64,000 bases of DNA from Gnetum montanum (taxonomy: Eukaryota > Streptophyta > Gnetopsida > Gnetales > Gnetaceae), in assembly GCA_015680685.1 (NCBI GenBank), contig MNCI01001903.1:3627-67626 (forward strand), read 5' to 3'. Positions within the stretch are counted from its first letter, which is position 1. Each line of letters starts with the position of its first letter. A program made the translations under genes and the position numbers. Positions 1 to 13,000 of this stretch are shown piece by piece. The notes below the pieces were generated by a model, which was given only the letters and a program-made list of their open reading frames with translations, searched no databases and was not told the origin of the DNA.

Positions 1-192
1 AAAAAAATCACATACCTCAGACTTGCTTAACCATACACCGTGACACATACAAGCAAGCCTGGGAAGACAACGAACGATTAACCCCAAGTGTTTCTTGTGG
101 CGTTAAGGCATTTAGTCTGCGGAGTTCGACCGGATCGCGCGTGTACGCTCATATTCGTATGGTGGAGTGTAGGGGTACCTTGCCACTCATCA
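1..192 (+). repeat. 3' end of the A1 5' LTR
   Basis: This matches the last ~190 bases of the LTR ending at 5364, including the shared 'CTCATATTCGTATGG' block and the terminal CACTCATCA. The rest of the LTR is outside the window. No primer-binding site follows it. Confidence 0.8.
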
Positions 193-720
193 GCTACTAT
201 AGTTTTCTGGATGGTTACAATGGATATAATCAAATTCAAATAGCACTAGAAAACCAAGCCAAGACTACATTCACAAGTCCTTGTGGGACATTTGCATATA
301 GGCAGATGCCATTTGGCTTATGCAATGCCCCAACAACATTTCAACATCAGGTTCTAAGTATATTTTAGTAGCAAATAGAGAATGATGTGGAGGTCTTTAT
401 GGATGATTTCTCCACCTACGGAGTGGACTTTGAACAAGCATTGGACTAATTAGAGTAAGTACTTAAACAATGTGTTGAAACCAATTTAAGGCTCAACTAG
501 CAAAAAAATCATTTAATGGTCCAAGAAGGCATAGTATTAGGGCATTAGATTTCACAAACAGGGATAGAGGTAGATCCTAAAAACATTAAGGTCATCCAAG
601 GAATCACTCATCAACCTGAAATGGTAAAGGACATCCAATCATTCCTTGGACATTCTAGCTATCATAGACACTTCATAGAGAAATTTTTGAAGGTTTGCAA
701 AACCATTGGTAGATTTCACA
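193..720 (+). pseudogene. gypsy reverse transcriptase, decayed, N-terminus missing
   Basis: The translation shows SFLDGYNGYNQIQIA, then FTSPCGTFAYRQMPFGLCNAP, the conserved palm segments of gypsy RT. The active-site box reads VFMDDF (normally F/YVDD) near 398-412, after an in-frame TAG at 366-368. The connection/thumb follows (GIEVDPKNIKVI, then IQSFLGHSSYHRHFIEKF). Stop codons and a frameshift near 690 break it. The fingers segment that should precede LDGY is absent, cut exactly at the LTR boundary. Confidence 0.85.
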
Positions 721-1266
721 AAAAATGATGTACCTTTCAAATGGACCAAAGAGCATGAACTAGCTTTCCAAACTTTGAAACAGAAGCTTGTAGAAACACC
801 CATTCTACAAGCTCCTAATTGGTCCAGAATGTTCCATATAATGGCTGATGCATCCAACTTTGAGTTAGGAGCTGTATTTACATAGTTAGATGACCAAAAA
901 TTCCCCTATTACATTCACTGTGAAAGTCAAAGTATTGTTGGTGCACAACTCAACTACACCACAATAGAAAATAAGTTAATCGCTATGGTGTTTGCACTAG
1001 AAAAATTTAGGCACTATGTACTGGGCTATAAGATATTTGTACACACAAATCATAGTGTAATAGGGTTCCTAATGAATAAACCAATGGTGAGCCCTTACAT
1101 CATACGATGGCTCATGATCTTACAAGAGTTCAATCTTATGATGATCGATTGTAAAGGCACCAAGATGCTGTCATTGATCATTTATCTCGATTACAATGGA
1201 ACAACAAAGAGGATGAATATCCAATTTCTGACCATTTCCCTAATGAAATCCTCTTTGCAGGTGTGA
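721..1266 (+). pseudogene. gypsy RNase H domain, decayed
   Basis: FKWTKEHELAFQTLKQKL leads into the RNase H domain: HIMADASNFELGAVF, then LNYTTIENKLIAMVFALEKF, then LGYKIFVHTNHSVIGFL. These are the catalytic D, E and D segments of the gypsy-type RNase H (DAS, TTIE, TNH with TDH expected). The D of the third motif is replaced by N. Continuous with the RT upstream and the integrase downstream; a stop at 886-888 interrupts the frame. Confidence 0.8.
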
Positions 1267-1379
1267 TAAACAATCACTTACCCACTGCTACAAATTGGTA
1301 TAGTAGCATTCTCACTTATCTTCTTACACAAGAAACACCACAAGGACTAGATGTTAGAAAGAAACAACAGTTTCTTCAC

Positions 1380-2640
1380 TGAGCCAAATATTTCATGGAA
1401 ATCAATGGACACCTTTATAAGGTATGTCCCGATGGCTTGGTTTGATGGTGTGTTCCAAATGTAGATCAATTGCGAGTTCTCCAAGACACTCATGAGGGCC
1501 CTTGTGGGGGACATTATGCTGAGAGACGAACAACCATTAAAATATTGCTTACAGGATATTATTGGCCTGCATTGTTTTGGGATGCTCATCATTTCATCCA
1601 ATCTTGTGAACACTGCCAACGCGATGGGGGAATGACTGCTAAAATGGATTGTCCAAAATAGTGGATTCAACCTATAGAACCCTTCGACATATGGGGTATT
1701 GATTTTATGGGGCCTATTACACTAATGTCCAATGGAAGAGCATACATCATTGTTGTTGGTGATTATTTTACAAAGTGGAAAAAAATTAATCACTATTATG
1801 GACTGTACATCATCTACCGCTACACGATTTGTTCAAAAAAAAATCATAAACAGGTTTGGTGTGCCTCACGCACTTATTTCTGACAATGGTACATATTTTA
1901 TAGGTGTGACTTTTCGAAATTTGATGCAACACTTAAGAGTTGAGCATAAGTTGACTACACCATATCATCCTCAAGCGAATGGTCAAGAAAAACTTACTAA
2001 TAGGAAGATCACAAAAATATTGACATGGATCATTAGCAAATATAGGCGAGACTAGAGCACCAAACTGAATGATGCCCTTTGGGCATACCACTCCACATGG
2101 AAACTCCCTATAGGCTACTCTCCCTATGAGTTAGTGTATAGTAAACTTCCAATACTTCCTATCCAAGCTGAGCTCTGTACACTATCTATAGCATGTGACC
2201 TTAACCTTGACCTCAATCTAGCACAAAAAGAATGGTTAATGAATCTTAACTTACTAGATGAAAACCAGTTAGCCACCCTGTCACCCAATGAACTACACAA
2301 GGCCTTTAACAAACAACGTCATGACCTGAGGATTAGGAAAGTCAAATACCAACCAGAAGATAAGGTTCTATATTGGAATCCCACACATGTGCCACAACAA
2401 AATAAATTTCAAATGTTGTGGGAAGGACCTTATATTATTCATAGAACTTTCCCCTCAGGGGCCATGATGATCTATAAACTTGAAAGCCCAAATAAGAAAT
2501 TATTGGTGAAAATCCAGCAAACCAAACCTTTCCATGAGCCTATAACAACTAGTATTAACACTACCTCTGTTAATGGAAAATCTTTCTCATTATTTTGGGT
2601 CTCCTCCTTCCAACTTAGTCATGGAGGAGATGGCTGCTGA
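1380..2640 (+). pseudogene. gypsy integrase, decayed
   Basis: The HHCC zinc-binding region is visible (THEGPCGGHYAERRT, then YYWPALFWDAHHFIQSC and CEHCQRDG). The core follows: IEPFDIWGIDFMGP carries the first catalytic Asp, LISDNGTYFIG the second, and PYHPQANGQEKLTNRKI the region of the third acidic residue. The C-terminal part (about 2134-2640) includes YQPEDKVLYWNP and FQMLWEGPYIIHRTF, the GPF/Y-like module. Two frameshifts (near 1780-1830) and stops near 1659 and 2053 disable it. The 168-residue open frame at 2134-2640 is the least damaged part. Confidence 0.85.
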
Positions 2641-4509
2641 TGCTAGTCATTCTGAGCCTTAGTTTCTTTTGTCTTTTTTTTTTTTACGAATTTTTGTTTT
2701 ACACATTCTTATTCTTTACTTATTTTTTTTACACCATTGTTAACATTTTATTATTTTACTATTTTTTTCTCTATTACATTTTGTTTGAGTAAATCTCACT
2801 CATCATATAATAAGTGCTCATGATGGTGGAGAATACTATAATAGTGTTGATTGCTAATGTTTGGTTTTTACCTTTGACTTTTAATGTTGATACTAAGATA
2901 TGGTTTTTTTTGATAAAACAAGAAATGAGTCCACATCATCCATTCATCCATTCAGCTATATGGTCTCCCTTAATCTTGGAACTGTACTGTCCCTTTTTCT
3001 AGGTAAACTTATTAATGAATTGGTGGCTTGGTATTCTTTAAACCAAGGAAAGATTCAAATGGATTAAAAATGGATTCAATGCATTTGTGTTGGCTATTCT
3101 CTTGGGTACTTGGATGTTTTTCATAAGTTTTCCATCATTCTTCTCTTGACCAAATATCAAGAAGTTGACTAAATCAAAAAAGTCTTTGCATGGTGTGGTT
3201 TTCAAAAAAAAAAAACTAGTGAGAATTCAAAGCATACCCGATAGACATCATAAAGAAACATGGGCTACAAGCACTAGTTATGGCACTGGTAAGACATGTT
3301 ACCCATGCCTGAAGGTTCCCTCTAACTAAGGTCCTTTCTTGCTTCTTGCTTCTCTATCTTCCTCTTGTTGGAATGGTGGTGGCTCTGTGGATGCATTCTT
3401 GTTGCTTCTAGAGGATGGGTTGGTCAAGTGTGTTAATGCAAGGTCACTGGATGTGGTTAGTTTTAATATGGATTTGGGCTGAATTTTATTAAGTCACCTT
3501 AATCATATACTACACAAGGGACTTTACACAACCTTGATTTTGGGATTCCATTCCATTCCATTCTCTCTTTCCATATTTCTTTCCATATTTTGCCTCATTG
3601 CTTATTTTATGATTAGTCCATATCTTGGTTTCCGCATTATTATTCTTTGGTAAACTCTTGTGGGTAAGTTCTTGACCATTGTTTCCCTATGTCATTCTGA
3701 GAGCCTACATAATTTTGGTTTTTGGGTTTGTCAGGGCATTAAGGGCATGAGCCTGTTGTGGGGAGGATCCACTAGCATTCCTTTTAGATGCAATTGTTAA
3801 GCTTTTTCCTTTAAACATTTCTTGCAATCAACTATTTCTGGTTCACCCCATCAGCGACATCCATTTTTGTTTTGTCTTAATGGCTTCACCATTGTTATTT
3901 CTCTCATATTTCTTGTTCTTTCATTTTTTCCACCCTATCGCCACCAAAGGTTTGCTCTTAGTTGTGGGGGCCTTGTCACAAATTTTATCTCACCCCTACA
4001 TCTTGGGTAGTCATCAGTTATAAACCTCTAGCCTAGTATCTGCCATACCCACAACCTAGCCCATGTGCTTTATAGCGAGGCAAGGTATCAACGACATTAT
4101 GCCTTATCTATCGTTGCTAATTCATGACTGTGTTGTGTATGCAAATGGTGATCTCACAAAAAATGGACCAGGATAGGAGGGAGCACTCAGGATGGATTAG
4201 AGCAAAAAACATTTATGCAAGGAACAAGCTTGATGATGTGGCCATGGATGAACAATGATGTGCACATTTTCAACATCAGCAGCAACATGCCTCATTTCTC
4301 TCTCTCTCTCTCTCTCTCTCTCCAAACTATCAAATGAGGGTCTACATGTCATCTATGAATAGTATTCACCACAATGGTTATGAACACCAATGTTGTAATA
4401 TGTTTGTTGATTCGTTCACCTAGCACTTAAGTTTGTCAAATTGACATTCAATCAATAATCCCATACCTTTCCAATATTTTTTAAGGAACTCAAGGACGAG
4501 TTTTCATTA
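2641..4509 (+). other. Non-coding 3' region of A1 between integrase and PPT
   Basis: No coding domain was recognised. It begins with T-rich tracts (2665-2790). Two short blocks are conserved with the 3' region of A2: a 'CACATCATCCATTCATCC' block near 2930-2950 and a 'GACATGTTACCCATGCCT' block near 3294-3311. It also holds a TC microsatellite. Whether it once carried an env-like or antisense ORF cannot be told. Confidence 0.6.
4297..4322. repeat. (TC)13 microsatellite
   Basis: Perfect dinucleotide run inside the 3' non-coding region of A1. Confidence 0.9.
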
Positions 4510-4521
4510 ATTGTGGGGGTA
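4510..4521 (+). other. Polypurine tract of A1
   Basis: ATTGTGGGGGTA directly precedes the LTR start. The A2 element has GTTGTGGGGGTA at the same place (26782-26793). It is the expected plus-strand primer site. Confidence 0.75.
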
Positions 4522-5364
4522 TGATGAGCCGCTATATTGGGACTGTGATATCACATCCGCGATATTAGAGCCTACCAAGTGATATCAAACACTCGATATC
4601 AGAACCTGTCTCGTTGTTTATAAATAAGAGACTGAGGCACTTGGTTTTGGAATTAGATAGTTAGTTTTCGTAGTCCCTTAACCCAAACTCTTGTAGTTTT
4701 CCCTTTCTAGAGTTAGAATTATTTCTAAGTGTCCACAGTAGGAGTCATAAAGTGAACAAATCTTTATTCGAGCATTGTGTACTTGAGCATACCTTGGGTC
4801 TAGAAATAAAGATGAACTTTGTGATAGACCTTGCAACATTCAAAATAGCTTATTTATTGCATTTAATGTTATTTATAGTTATTTAATGCTTTCATTAGTT
4901 AATTGGTTGTTTTTATCTATTTGTTAATTTTCAACAAGTAAGCACACTCAGTACAACCAATTCAAGCATATTTGGAACACTTGGTAACCTAGTAACGACT
5001 AGCGTTTGGTAATCCTAGTAGTATTACACTAGTTTAGAATGTGTATGGAGAGTGGGAATGGATGCTAGTGTTAGGACTAGTTAAAGCATAGTTGATTAGT
5101 TAAATTAAATTAGTTACTTGATTATTTCATTTCTCCATTCTAAGCACTAGGAACATAAAACATAAAAAAGCATAAAAATCACATACCTCATTTTTACTTA
5201 ACCATACAATCGTGCCATACAAGTAAGCTTAGGAAGACAATGATCGCCTAACCCATCCTTGTTTTGTGAAGGCACATAAGAACTTAGTTCTTGGAGTTTG
5301 ACTGGATCATGCATGAATGCTCATATTCGTATGGTTGAGCATAGGGGTACCTCGCCACTCATCA
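4522..5364 (+). repeat. 3' LTR of A1 (843 bp)
   Basis: Starts TGATGAGCCG and ends CGCCACTCATCA, giving 7-bp terminal inverted repeats TGATGAG/CTCATCA. A TATA-like TTTATAAATAAG is at about 4617-4628. It matches the solo LTR at 7580-8390 (opposite strand) and LTRs at 47966-48809 and 51381-52228 in length and in both ends. Confidence 0.88.
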
Positions 5365-7574
5365 ATTGTCCTAAAGCATCATTTTCCTTTATACATGCCT
5401 TTTCAGACTCTTATAGAAGATACTTTAGATTTATTTTCTCAATGGGTCTTTGCATAGATCCACCACTATTATCAAAAGTCATCTTCACCATATCCTTGTT
5501 TAATTTCTTCTTATCTTATATTTTTTAGTGACTCTTTTATGGACTTAGCTTTCTTAACTAAAGCTTTATAGTGTCCACTCTTCTTACTTCTTTCCTTTTA
5601 TCCATTGTGAAATCCTTTGAATTTCACACTAAGTTGTAATCTCTCTTGCAAGTGCTTCAATACCATATTAAGATTTGGTTATGTTTTATATTTCATTATG
5701 TTCATGATACAACATTGGTGCCTCAAGAGATTTTACAAGGAGATTCACTTTTCATAACCAACAATAATATCAATATCATGGATATGTAAGATTGCATCTT
5801 TCTTTGTATTGATGATTGATCTTTGTAATTTCTGGTAGTTCTAAGTATCATAATTCTTACTAATTTTGGATACTTACAAATCATCTTATGATGAATAGAG
5901 ATACATTGTAGTAATTCTGTAACTTAATACTCATTCCTTATTTTTGGTAATTCATAACATCATCTTTGAGCCTGCTATATCTCCAACTTCTACCTTGCTA
6001 AAAACTTCCTGTGTTTCAATGATGTTGCTCTTTCTAGTCATACATCTTCTTTTGGTTTGTATTCACTTCTCCATTGTAAGATATAATATACTTATGACTA
6101 GGGTCCGTAACTCAATATATTATGAATTCTTGTACTTGGACTTGGTTCAATGTACTTTATTACATTCCTCTTGAACTTAACTTCACAAAATTTTCTTGTA
6201 CTTCATTAAGTCATTACTAACTTAACTTCACTAGACATTAGAAAATACTTTTTTGTAGCATATTCTTCTTCTTTAGCTACATCTTTACAATGTTTTCCTT
6301 TGCATATTACTCATGATAGATCTTCTAATAATTTTTCTTGTTGGTTAGTCTTACATGAACTGGGCTCTTCTTGGACTCCTTCAGTAATCCATAGCTTGGC
6401 CTATTAGGGACTACTACCTTATTAGTAGCCTATACCTCTTAACAATGGCATTCTCTACCTCCTTAAGAAATTGGATTAAGTTATGAATCTCTCACCTTGG
6501 ATCTTCTCTTCCTATTTAGGAAACTAGATCCTTCTTTACTTCTTTTTTTACGAAAAACTTGATAACCTTTTTGGTTTCTTGGATTGTCATTACAAATCTA
6601 TAGATCATAACAACTTCTTTGTTTCATTGCACTTCTTGTTGCTAAATTCTTCTAACATATCTATTGTTCCTTGTTCCTTCTTCCTTTTTCTTGTTTCTTG
6701 TACCATCTTCATTCATTGTTGTTCATCTTGTTCCATCGTTGTTCAACGTTTCATATTTACTTATTGTTCTACAGTTATATTACAACATGAGAATTTACAA
6801 TCTTTTGTCCTTCATAAGGAGTTGTGACTATTTACTAAACCATCACAACTATTTGTAAATACTGATAAATTAAGTTTAAAAAATAATGGGTATACTGTAA
6901 CTTAGGAGTATACTTTAACAACATGTCTATATGTTGAAATCATATCTAAGCATAAGTTATCATAGCCATTCAATTCAAATACTAAAAATTTTATAGGATT
7001 TTTAGCAAACGAAAAATATAATATCTCAAGAATTGTAACTCCAATTGTAGTAAACCACGGATTAAAACCAACATTTTTAAACATCCCAAATACCTTGGTT
7101 AGATCATATCATGGGTAGGATAACATCCTAAGATACTTTTTAACAAAGCTGATTTATGAAATATTTAATTATAATTAAAAGTGAACTCTAAATTCCAATT
7201 TAATGACACAAAGTAATGGAGAATATAGCCTCGGTAGGGTTAGGATTAAAAATACTCCATGAATAGAGTATTATATAATCACATGTGGACAATAAGTGAT
7301 AAGGACATCATATAATTCCCTAAATGATGTTGTGTTTTTTACTTTAGATTTAACATGTTTTGGATGTGTTTGAGGATGTTTTGAAACATATGAGATATTT
7401 CAGGATCAATGGGAACATGTTTGGTAATGTTTGGGTGTCTCCTACTTTACAAAAAACATCCTTATGGATAGCTCTGACCAAAAAGACATCTTTTTTAAGA
7501 GAAAGATGTCGCATGCAAGTGAAAGTCTTTTGTGGTTGAAAGATGTCTTCTCTATGAATGGTCAATCTCTAGAA
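5365..7574. other. Unassigned AT-rich stretch, no gene recognised
   Basis: No open frame here resembles a known family. CTT/TTC-rich runs on the plus strand (about 5380-6830) would read as Lys/Glu-rich on the minus strand, which could be an eroded gag-like or coiled-coil ORF, but no motif supports this. Both strands have frequent stops. Confidence 0.4.
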
Positions 7575-8395
7575 AGATGTGATGAGTGGCGAGGCACCCC
7601 TACACTCAACCATACGAATACAAGTGTTTCACGCACTATCTGGTCGAACTCCATAGATGGACTAGTTGCAGTATCAAGATGGTTATCCTAAGGTCGCAGT
7701 TCACTGTCTTCCCATTTGGACTAGTGTTAACTTTGTCACGTATGGTTTAGTCAAGAATGAGGTGTATGATATGTTCCTATACTAATGTTACTCCTGGGTG
7801 TAATGGAAAATGATATTAACTAAGCTAAGGGAGAGAGGGTGAGAGAGAATCTAAGCTAGCCTAAGTGCAATGAGCATCCATTCCTCAATCATCCGTACAC
7901 ATCTTGGACCTCGTGCATGACTACCACTGGGATTACCAAGCGTAGATCCTAGGTACGCTACTGGGTTACCAAGTAGTCACACTTAAATGCTCATAATCAA
8001 GTCGTACTCCTTCTGCATTTAACAGGAGTTTAGGGTGAAGAGATATTAACTAAGAAAGCGGTAAATAAAAATTAAGTAAATAATTAAACTCAGTGAATGC
8101 TGCAATGATAAAGTAATCTCGATCTTTATTTCCGGTCATGTGCATGTCTAAGTACGTCACACTCGAGTCAGGATGCCATACAATTACAATCACCACATTG
8201 TGGGCATGCACTGGGGGAGGGGAGAAGGGTTAAGAGAAGAACTACTTAAAACTAAACACTTAAAGCTAAGAACTAAAAACTAAGAACTTAAAACTATCTA
8301 CCAAATCTATCTACCTCTTATTTATAGATGAGGAGACAAGCTGCTATATCGCGTACATGATATCATAGCCAACGAAATGATAACTTATCAAGATG
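7575..8395 (-). mobile_element. Solo LTR of family A with 5-bp target site duplication
   Basis: The LTR runs 7580-8390 (811 bp). On the plus strand it begins TGATGAGTGGCGAGG, the reverse complement of the A1 LTR end, and ends CTTATCA. The 5-mer AGATG occurs immediately on both sides (7575-7579 and 8391-8395), as expected of a gypsy insertion. With no internal region, this is a solo LTR formed by LTR-LTR recombination. The TATA-like TATAAATAAG is conserved near 8325-8335 on the minus strand. Confidence 0.88.
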
Positions 8396-9944
8396 CATTC
8401 TTAGGCCAAAGATGTCTTCTATGCATGATCAGGTCTCAACAAATACATCTTCCCAAGAAAAAAAAGGTATCTTCTCAAGTAGACTCTAACAGATATTAAT
8501 TTGGATTTTAGGTGTCAAGGGGAGATGAATAATCATCCAAAAAGCTATCAAAATACATAAAGACTTGCGTTTGGGTAGGATATTTTTAAGAGAAATTCTA
8601 GTCTCAAGGTAGAGATGAGAAGAAAGGTCTCTCAAGTGTGTGAACCTCTAGGGAGAGAGGTAAAGTGGCTTGAGAGAGAGGTAAGCTCTTCTTGAGCATT
8701 CTTGTTCTAATTGTCATCCATCTTGGGCAAATGTGTGTGAGGGAGTGAGAAGAGTCATCATTATATGTCCATGGAAGTTGTATGTCCCTAGCATTTGTAT
8801 GAATCTTCATATTTTCAAGCAAGAATAAAGAGTTTTGTTTCTTTTCTTCTTTCAATTGTGAGATTTTGTGGCGTTTGGCTTCAAACTGAGTTCTTGATGC
8901 CTTGTCTACATCAATAAAAATAGAATATATATATAACTAAATGTGCATAATATAGAATAAAATATGCATAATTGAATGTATATAAACAATAAAATATGTA
9001 TAGCCAAACACTTGTAAATGTATGATACTTGATAGAAGGAAAAACTTCACGGCATAATTAAATTTTAGCATTTAATTATAAAATATATAAAAGATATATG
9101 ATTGAGCTCCAACAATAGTAAAAGCAAAGATACAAAAATTTAACGAAATACTCTAGAAAGCATATTGTATTTACTTATGTAATAACAAAAATAATAGTAA
9201 TAACATTAGAATTAACCAGCTCAAATGCATCTGATAGAATTAAATAAGTAAACCTATGCAAATTTTAGGTTGTGACATTGTTAGCACTAAGAGGCTAGGT
9301 ACCCCACCCCACTCCGATTGTGTTTTAAAAGCAAACATTGATATATCCTCCAAGATATTTGAAGATGACATTTAAAGGAGAAATGGTAACATGACGTAGG
9401 GCTCCACATTTTTAAATGCCCACAAAATACCATTCACATAGAAAATCTTAAAATCTTAACTAATGAATTTCATAGTGATTTAAAAAAAAAAACAATTACA
9501 TACCTACCTAAAAATCCTCTAACTATAAACTTTAGCGCCTTTTAATTTAACTTTAACAAGCTCACGCTTATAATATATTACAAAATTACTGTGAAATGTA
9601 TCACCATAACATAACTATTTAAAACTCAATAATCCTAACAGTCTACATTAAAACATACTATGGAAATAGCTAAAACTGAAATCTCTGCAAACTAATACAA
9701 ATCATTGCTTTAACTTATTTTATTTTTCATGTATTAAAAAGATTTTGCTGCAATATTCTAAACTGTAAAGAAAGCAGCTTACAAAGGATTTTACAGTCAT
9801 TTATATTTATATAGATTTTCGATATGACGTGTTCAGAGTAATTAGGTCTAGAGATTGGCTCCCAGCTTACAATGATTTATTTAAACCAACTATTTAGGGT
9901 ACATTATCCATGTTACTTCATCGTTGGATTATCCCTTTAATTTC
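8396..9944. other. Intergenic, AT-rich
   Basis: No gene or repeat was recognised between the solo LTR and the 3' end of the MADS-box gene. Short frames on both strands lack family motifs. Confidence 0.5.
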
Positions 9945-9950
9945 TTTATT
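9945..9950 (-). terminator. Candidate poly(A) signal of the MADS-box gene
   Basis: AATAAA on the minus strand, about 30 bases after the proposed stop codon. A second AATAAA lies at 9876-9881. Confidence 0.45.
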
Positions 9951-9980
9951 CCTGAAAGCATTGGTCCAGTATTGTTTCGT

Positions 9981-10019
9981 TCAGCCAATTGTTTGCTGGG
10001 TCGAATCAGAACACCTTAG
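9981..10019 (-). CDS. MADS gene exon 7 (terminal, short)
   Basis: Acceptor GTCGTTACAG. Encodes LRCSDSTQQTIG and a TGA stop at 9983-9981. The C-terminal domain is thus only about 12 residues, against 50 or more in most MIKC proteins. Another terminal exon further downstream cannot be excluded. Confidence 0.55.
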   Translation of the reverse strand, partial: LRCSDSTQQTIG

Positions 10020-13000
10020 CTGTAACGACATGAATCAGAAAAGAAAATAATGTTTAAGAATTTTTTCAAAATTTTTCTCCTGGAAAACATTCGAATACTT
10101 ACTTGGGCTTTTAGGATTTTGTTTTCAAGCTTTTTATTGCGTACCTACAGTCAGTTACAAAATGCACCTGTTACTTTTTTTGGTGTACAGAAAGAAACTG
10201 GCAAAGAGAATCTAGAGCTACTTCTGTTAACTACAAGCGTTTGCATACGATCACCAAAGTATTCACCTCGTTTGCCAATACATGGATTTCCTCATATAAC
10301 AGTTTGATCTGCAAGCAAAACCTCATTATTAAACCCTAAACAGTTACACCAGTTCTAGGAAAAAACCATATTAACAGCAGAATCCTCAAACCTTGCGATT
10401 GAAAACCCTTCGTTTTGCACTTTGGAGGTTTTTTTCAAGTCGGTCTAGAGACGTGGGAGATAACGAATCCAGATCCTCCCCCATAATATTTCTGTAACAA
10501 AACATCAGACGTGATATAAAGTATTCTCGCTAACATCATCAAAATAGAACAAATAAAATTTTTCTTGCCTACTTTTTTGTTTGTTCAAGTAACTTGATCC
10601 TGGCAAGTAAATTTTCAGCTTGATACTTGTCATCCGTACCGATCTGTCAGTTAAATGCGTGCCCGGCATCATTAAGCAAAATTCCAAATTGAATGCATTT
10701 AGTAAATACAGTCTTAAAACTTTAAGAGTACATGGGCATAAATTTTTGTTAAAGGTAATGTAGAGTATTGAAATAAAATAAAATAAGATTCCAAATACCT
10801 ACATGTCTAGCTCTCCTTCTATAATAATCTTTACAGTTTTTTGAATTTTAGTTCATTTTCAAAGGTTCATTTTCAAAGGCCCTATAGTTAGAAGGGAGTA
10901 AGGGGATTCTTAAATCTCAAACTAATGTCCGATAAGATTTAGCTATATTTACTTGATGCAAGAGTTAAACTATGAGTTTATTTACAAAGTCCTACTTTTA
11001 CAAGGTTCCTTCCTTTAGATTTTTTTTTTAAATCAAAATGCTTGCATTATTTTTTATTTGATATTATTTAATATACATATTATATAACATTTTTTTAGAG
11101 GAGAGGTATTGGAATCCAAAATATAACTCTAGATACGCCTCAAAAAATATAGCTAACATGATGTGTTAGAAGAATTATGGAGGAATATCAAACATAAAAT
11201 ATTGGTATTTTTCCAATACAAATTATTTTTTATATTTGTATTTACTAATTGTATGTTTAACTTCTAGTACCTCCTATCTTATGAAGTATATGTATGATGA
11301 ATTAAGAAAGAAATATTTGGTATACAATGCCACTCAATTATATTTAATTTCCGAAGTAACCTTGACCCTATTTTGCATGACTTCTCTAACATTTGAAGAT
11401 AATTATAATTTCATATTGATTAATAAATTTTTTTATCTAAAATAATCTATTTTTTTATTAATCTTGATCTAAAAGAAAAAACTCAAATTGAAAATTTATT
11501 ATATCCAGAAACTTCAAGTCATATCTAACATTCAAAAATAACTTAAAATACTTATAAGTTGCTACTAAGAATGAGAAATATATATCCTTGGCTCACAGGG
11601 ATAGTTTAAAGGTGGCAAGAAGTTAATTAGGTATCTACTATACCTTACCATGCTCGAAATAAAGGTTATATTAAAGCCTAGTTAGAGTTATCAAACACAT
11701 TCTAACAAATAAATATGATTTAACTTTTATTGATTGCTACAAATAAGATAGATATAATGAAGAGTGTAAGGATACCTATAAAAAAATTGTAATGAGAATA
11801 CCTAAAATGTCTTAACCAAAGCTAATTATAGTTTCATACCACTAAAGTTATAGAGACTAATTCATAGTAAAGAATACATGAACCTAAAGAAGAAACAAGG
11901 TAGCAATTACAATAATAGAAACAAAACCTATTATAGTTGACAATTCTTACAAATAAATGAAATACTTATGCAACTTATTTGATGAAGAAAAAGATATTAT
12001 ATCAAAATTTATTTTTACAAGAGATACAAACTAGAGTATTGTAATTGCATCTACTTTGACTCAAATAACTTTATATAGTATTATGGATAGTTTCAAAAGT
12101 TTGGTATTAGAAAAAGAATCAAATTTTAAAAATATTATTCAAAGTTAATTAATAATGATAATTCACTAATTTAGACATGAAAAATGTTGAATAAGAATTT
12201 GGAAAATCAATCTAATAAAGTAGTAATGTTGTATAAAAAGAGTAACAAAAAAAGACATGGATAATTTAACAAACTTAGCATCTACACCATCTTTGTTAAC
12301 CTTTAAGATATATATTTTCTTGTACATGTACTAGAATGTTGGGTATGAGCTTAAAATTTATTAAAATCTTATTAGGAATTAAAAATAATTCAATGTCTTT
12401 TTTTTTTGGGTATATTATATCATGAATAGAGTATTCCTAATTTGCAGCTCCACATATGGGATTTACAATTTTTTATTTTTTACTATAAAATATACAAATT
12501 GAGTTCTGAATCTAATAATCAGAAAGTTGAGTTTTTGTACATAAATTATTTTAATGGCAACAATAATTTAAAGTTGTGGATAATTGAAGTATAGGGCTTA
12601 CTCATTTAATAAGGATTGTAGAAGATACAAGTAGAAAAGACAATGTAATCTAAGAAATGCAGTTTTTGTTAGATACGCAAATGGCATTAAAGGGTACATT
12701 CTTTGGGACGTGTTAGCATAAAAATATTCATTCAAAAAGAAGTTATTTTAATGAATCCTTTCTTCTTTAAAAAAAGAATCAAAATGAACCTAAAGAAAAC
12801 TTATCGCAATAAGATGTTTTAATAGAAATGGAGATTTGAGAAAATGAATGTAAAAAGAAACATACAAAAGAAGTTCAAAATATAGGTGAATTACCTTTGG
12901 AGATAAACAACCTTGAAATTTCAATGCAAAGTTCACAAACTCATGTAGAACTTAGAAGACCTTTAAAAACAAATAAGGGTATTCCTACAACTGGCTATGA

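Larger units (their letters stand above)
1..5364 (+). mobile_element. Ty3/gypsy LTR retrotransposon A1, internally deleted, 5' end off window
   Basis: The order seen is the tail of an LTR (1-192), decayed RT, RNase H and integrase, a 1.9-kb non-coding 3' region, a polypurine tract and a full 3' LTR. Gag, protease, the primer-binding site and the N-terminal RT are missing, because RT sequence starts directly at base 193 after the LTR end. The LTR and 3' region are related to those of the complete element at 18540-27704. The long gap between integrase and the 3' LTR is typical of Tat/Athila-type plant gypsy elements. In-frame stops and frameshifts in every domain mark it as dead. Confidence 0.85.

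Noticed and set aside
2814-3002. Possible env-like ORF after the A1 integrase
   Set aside because: 62 codons without signal peptide, convincing membrane anchor or conservation in A2.
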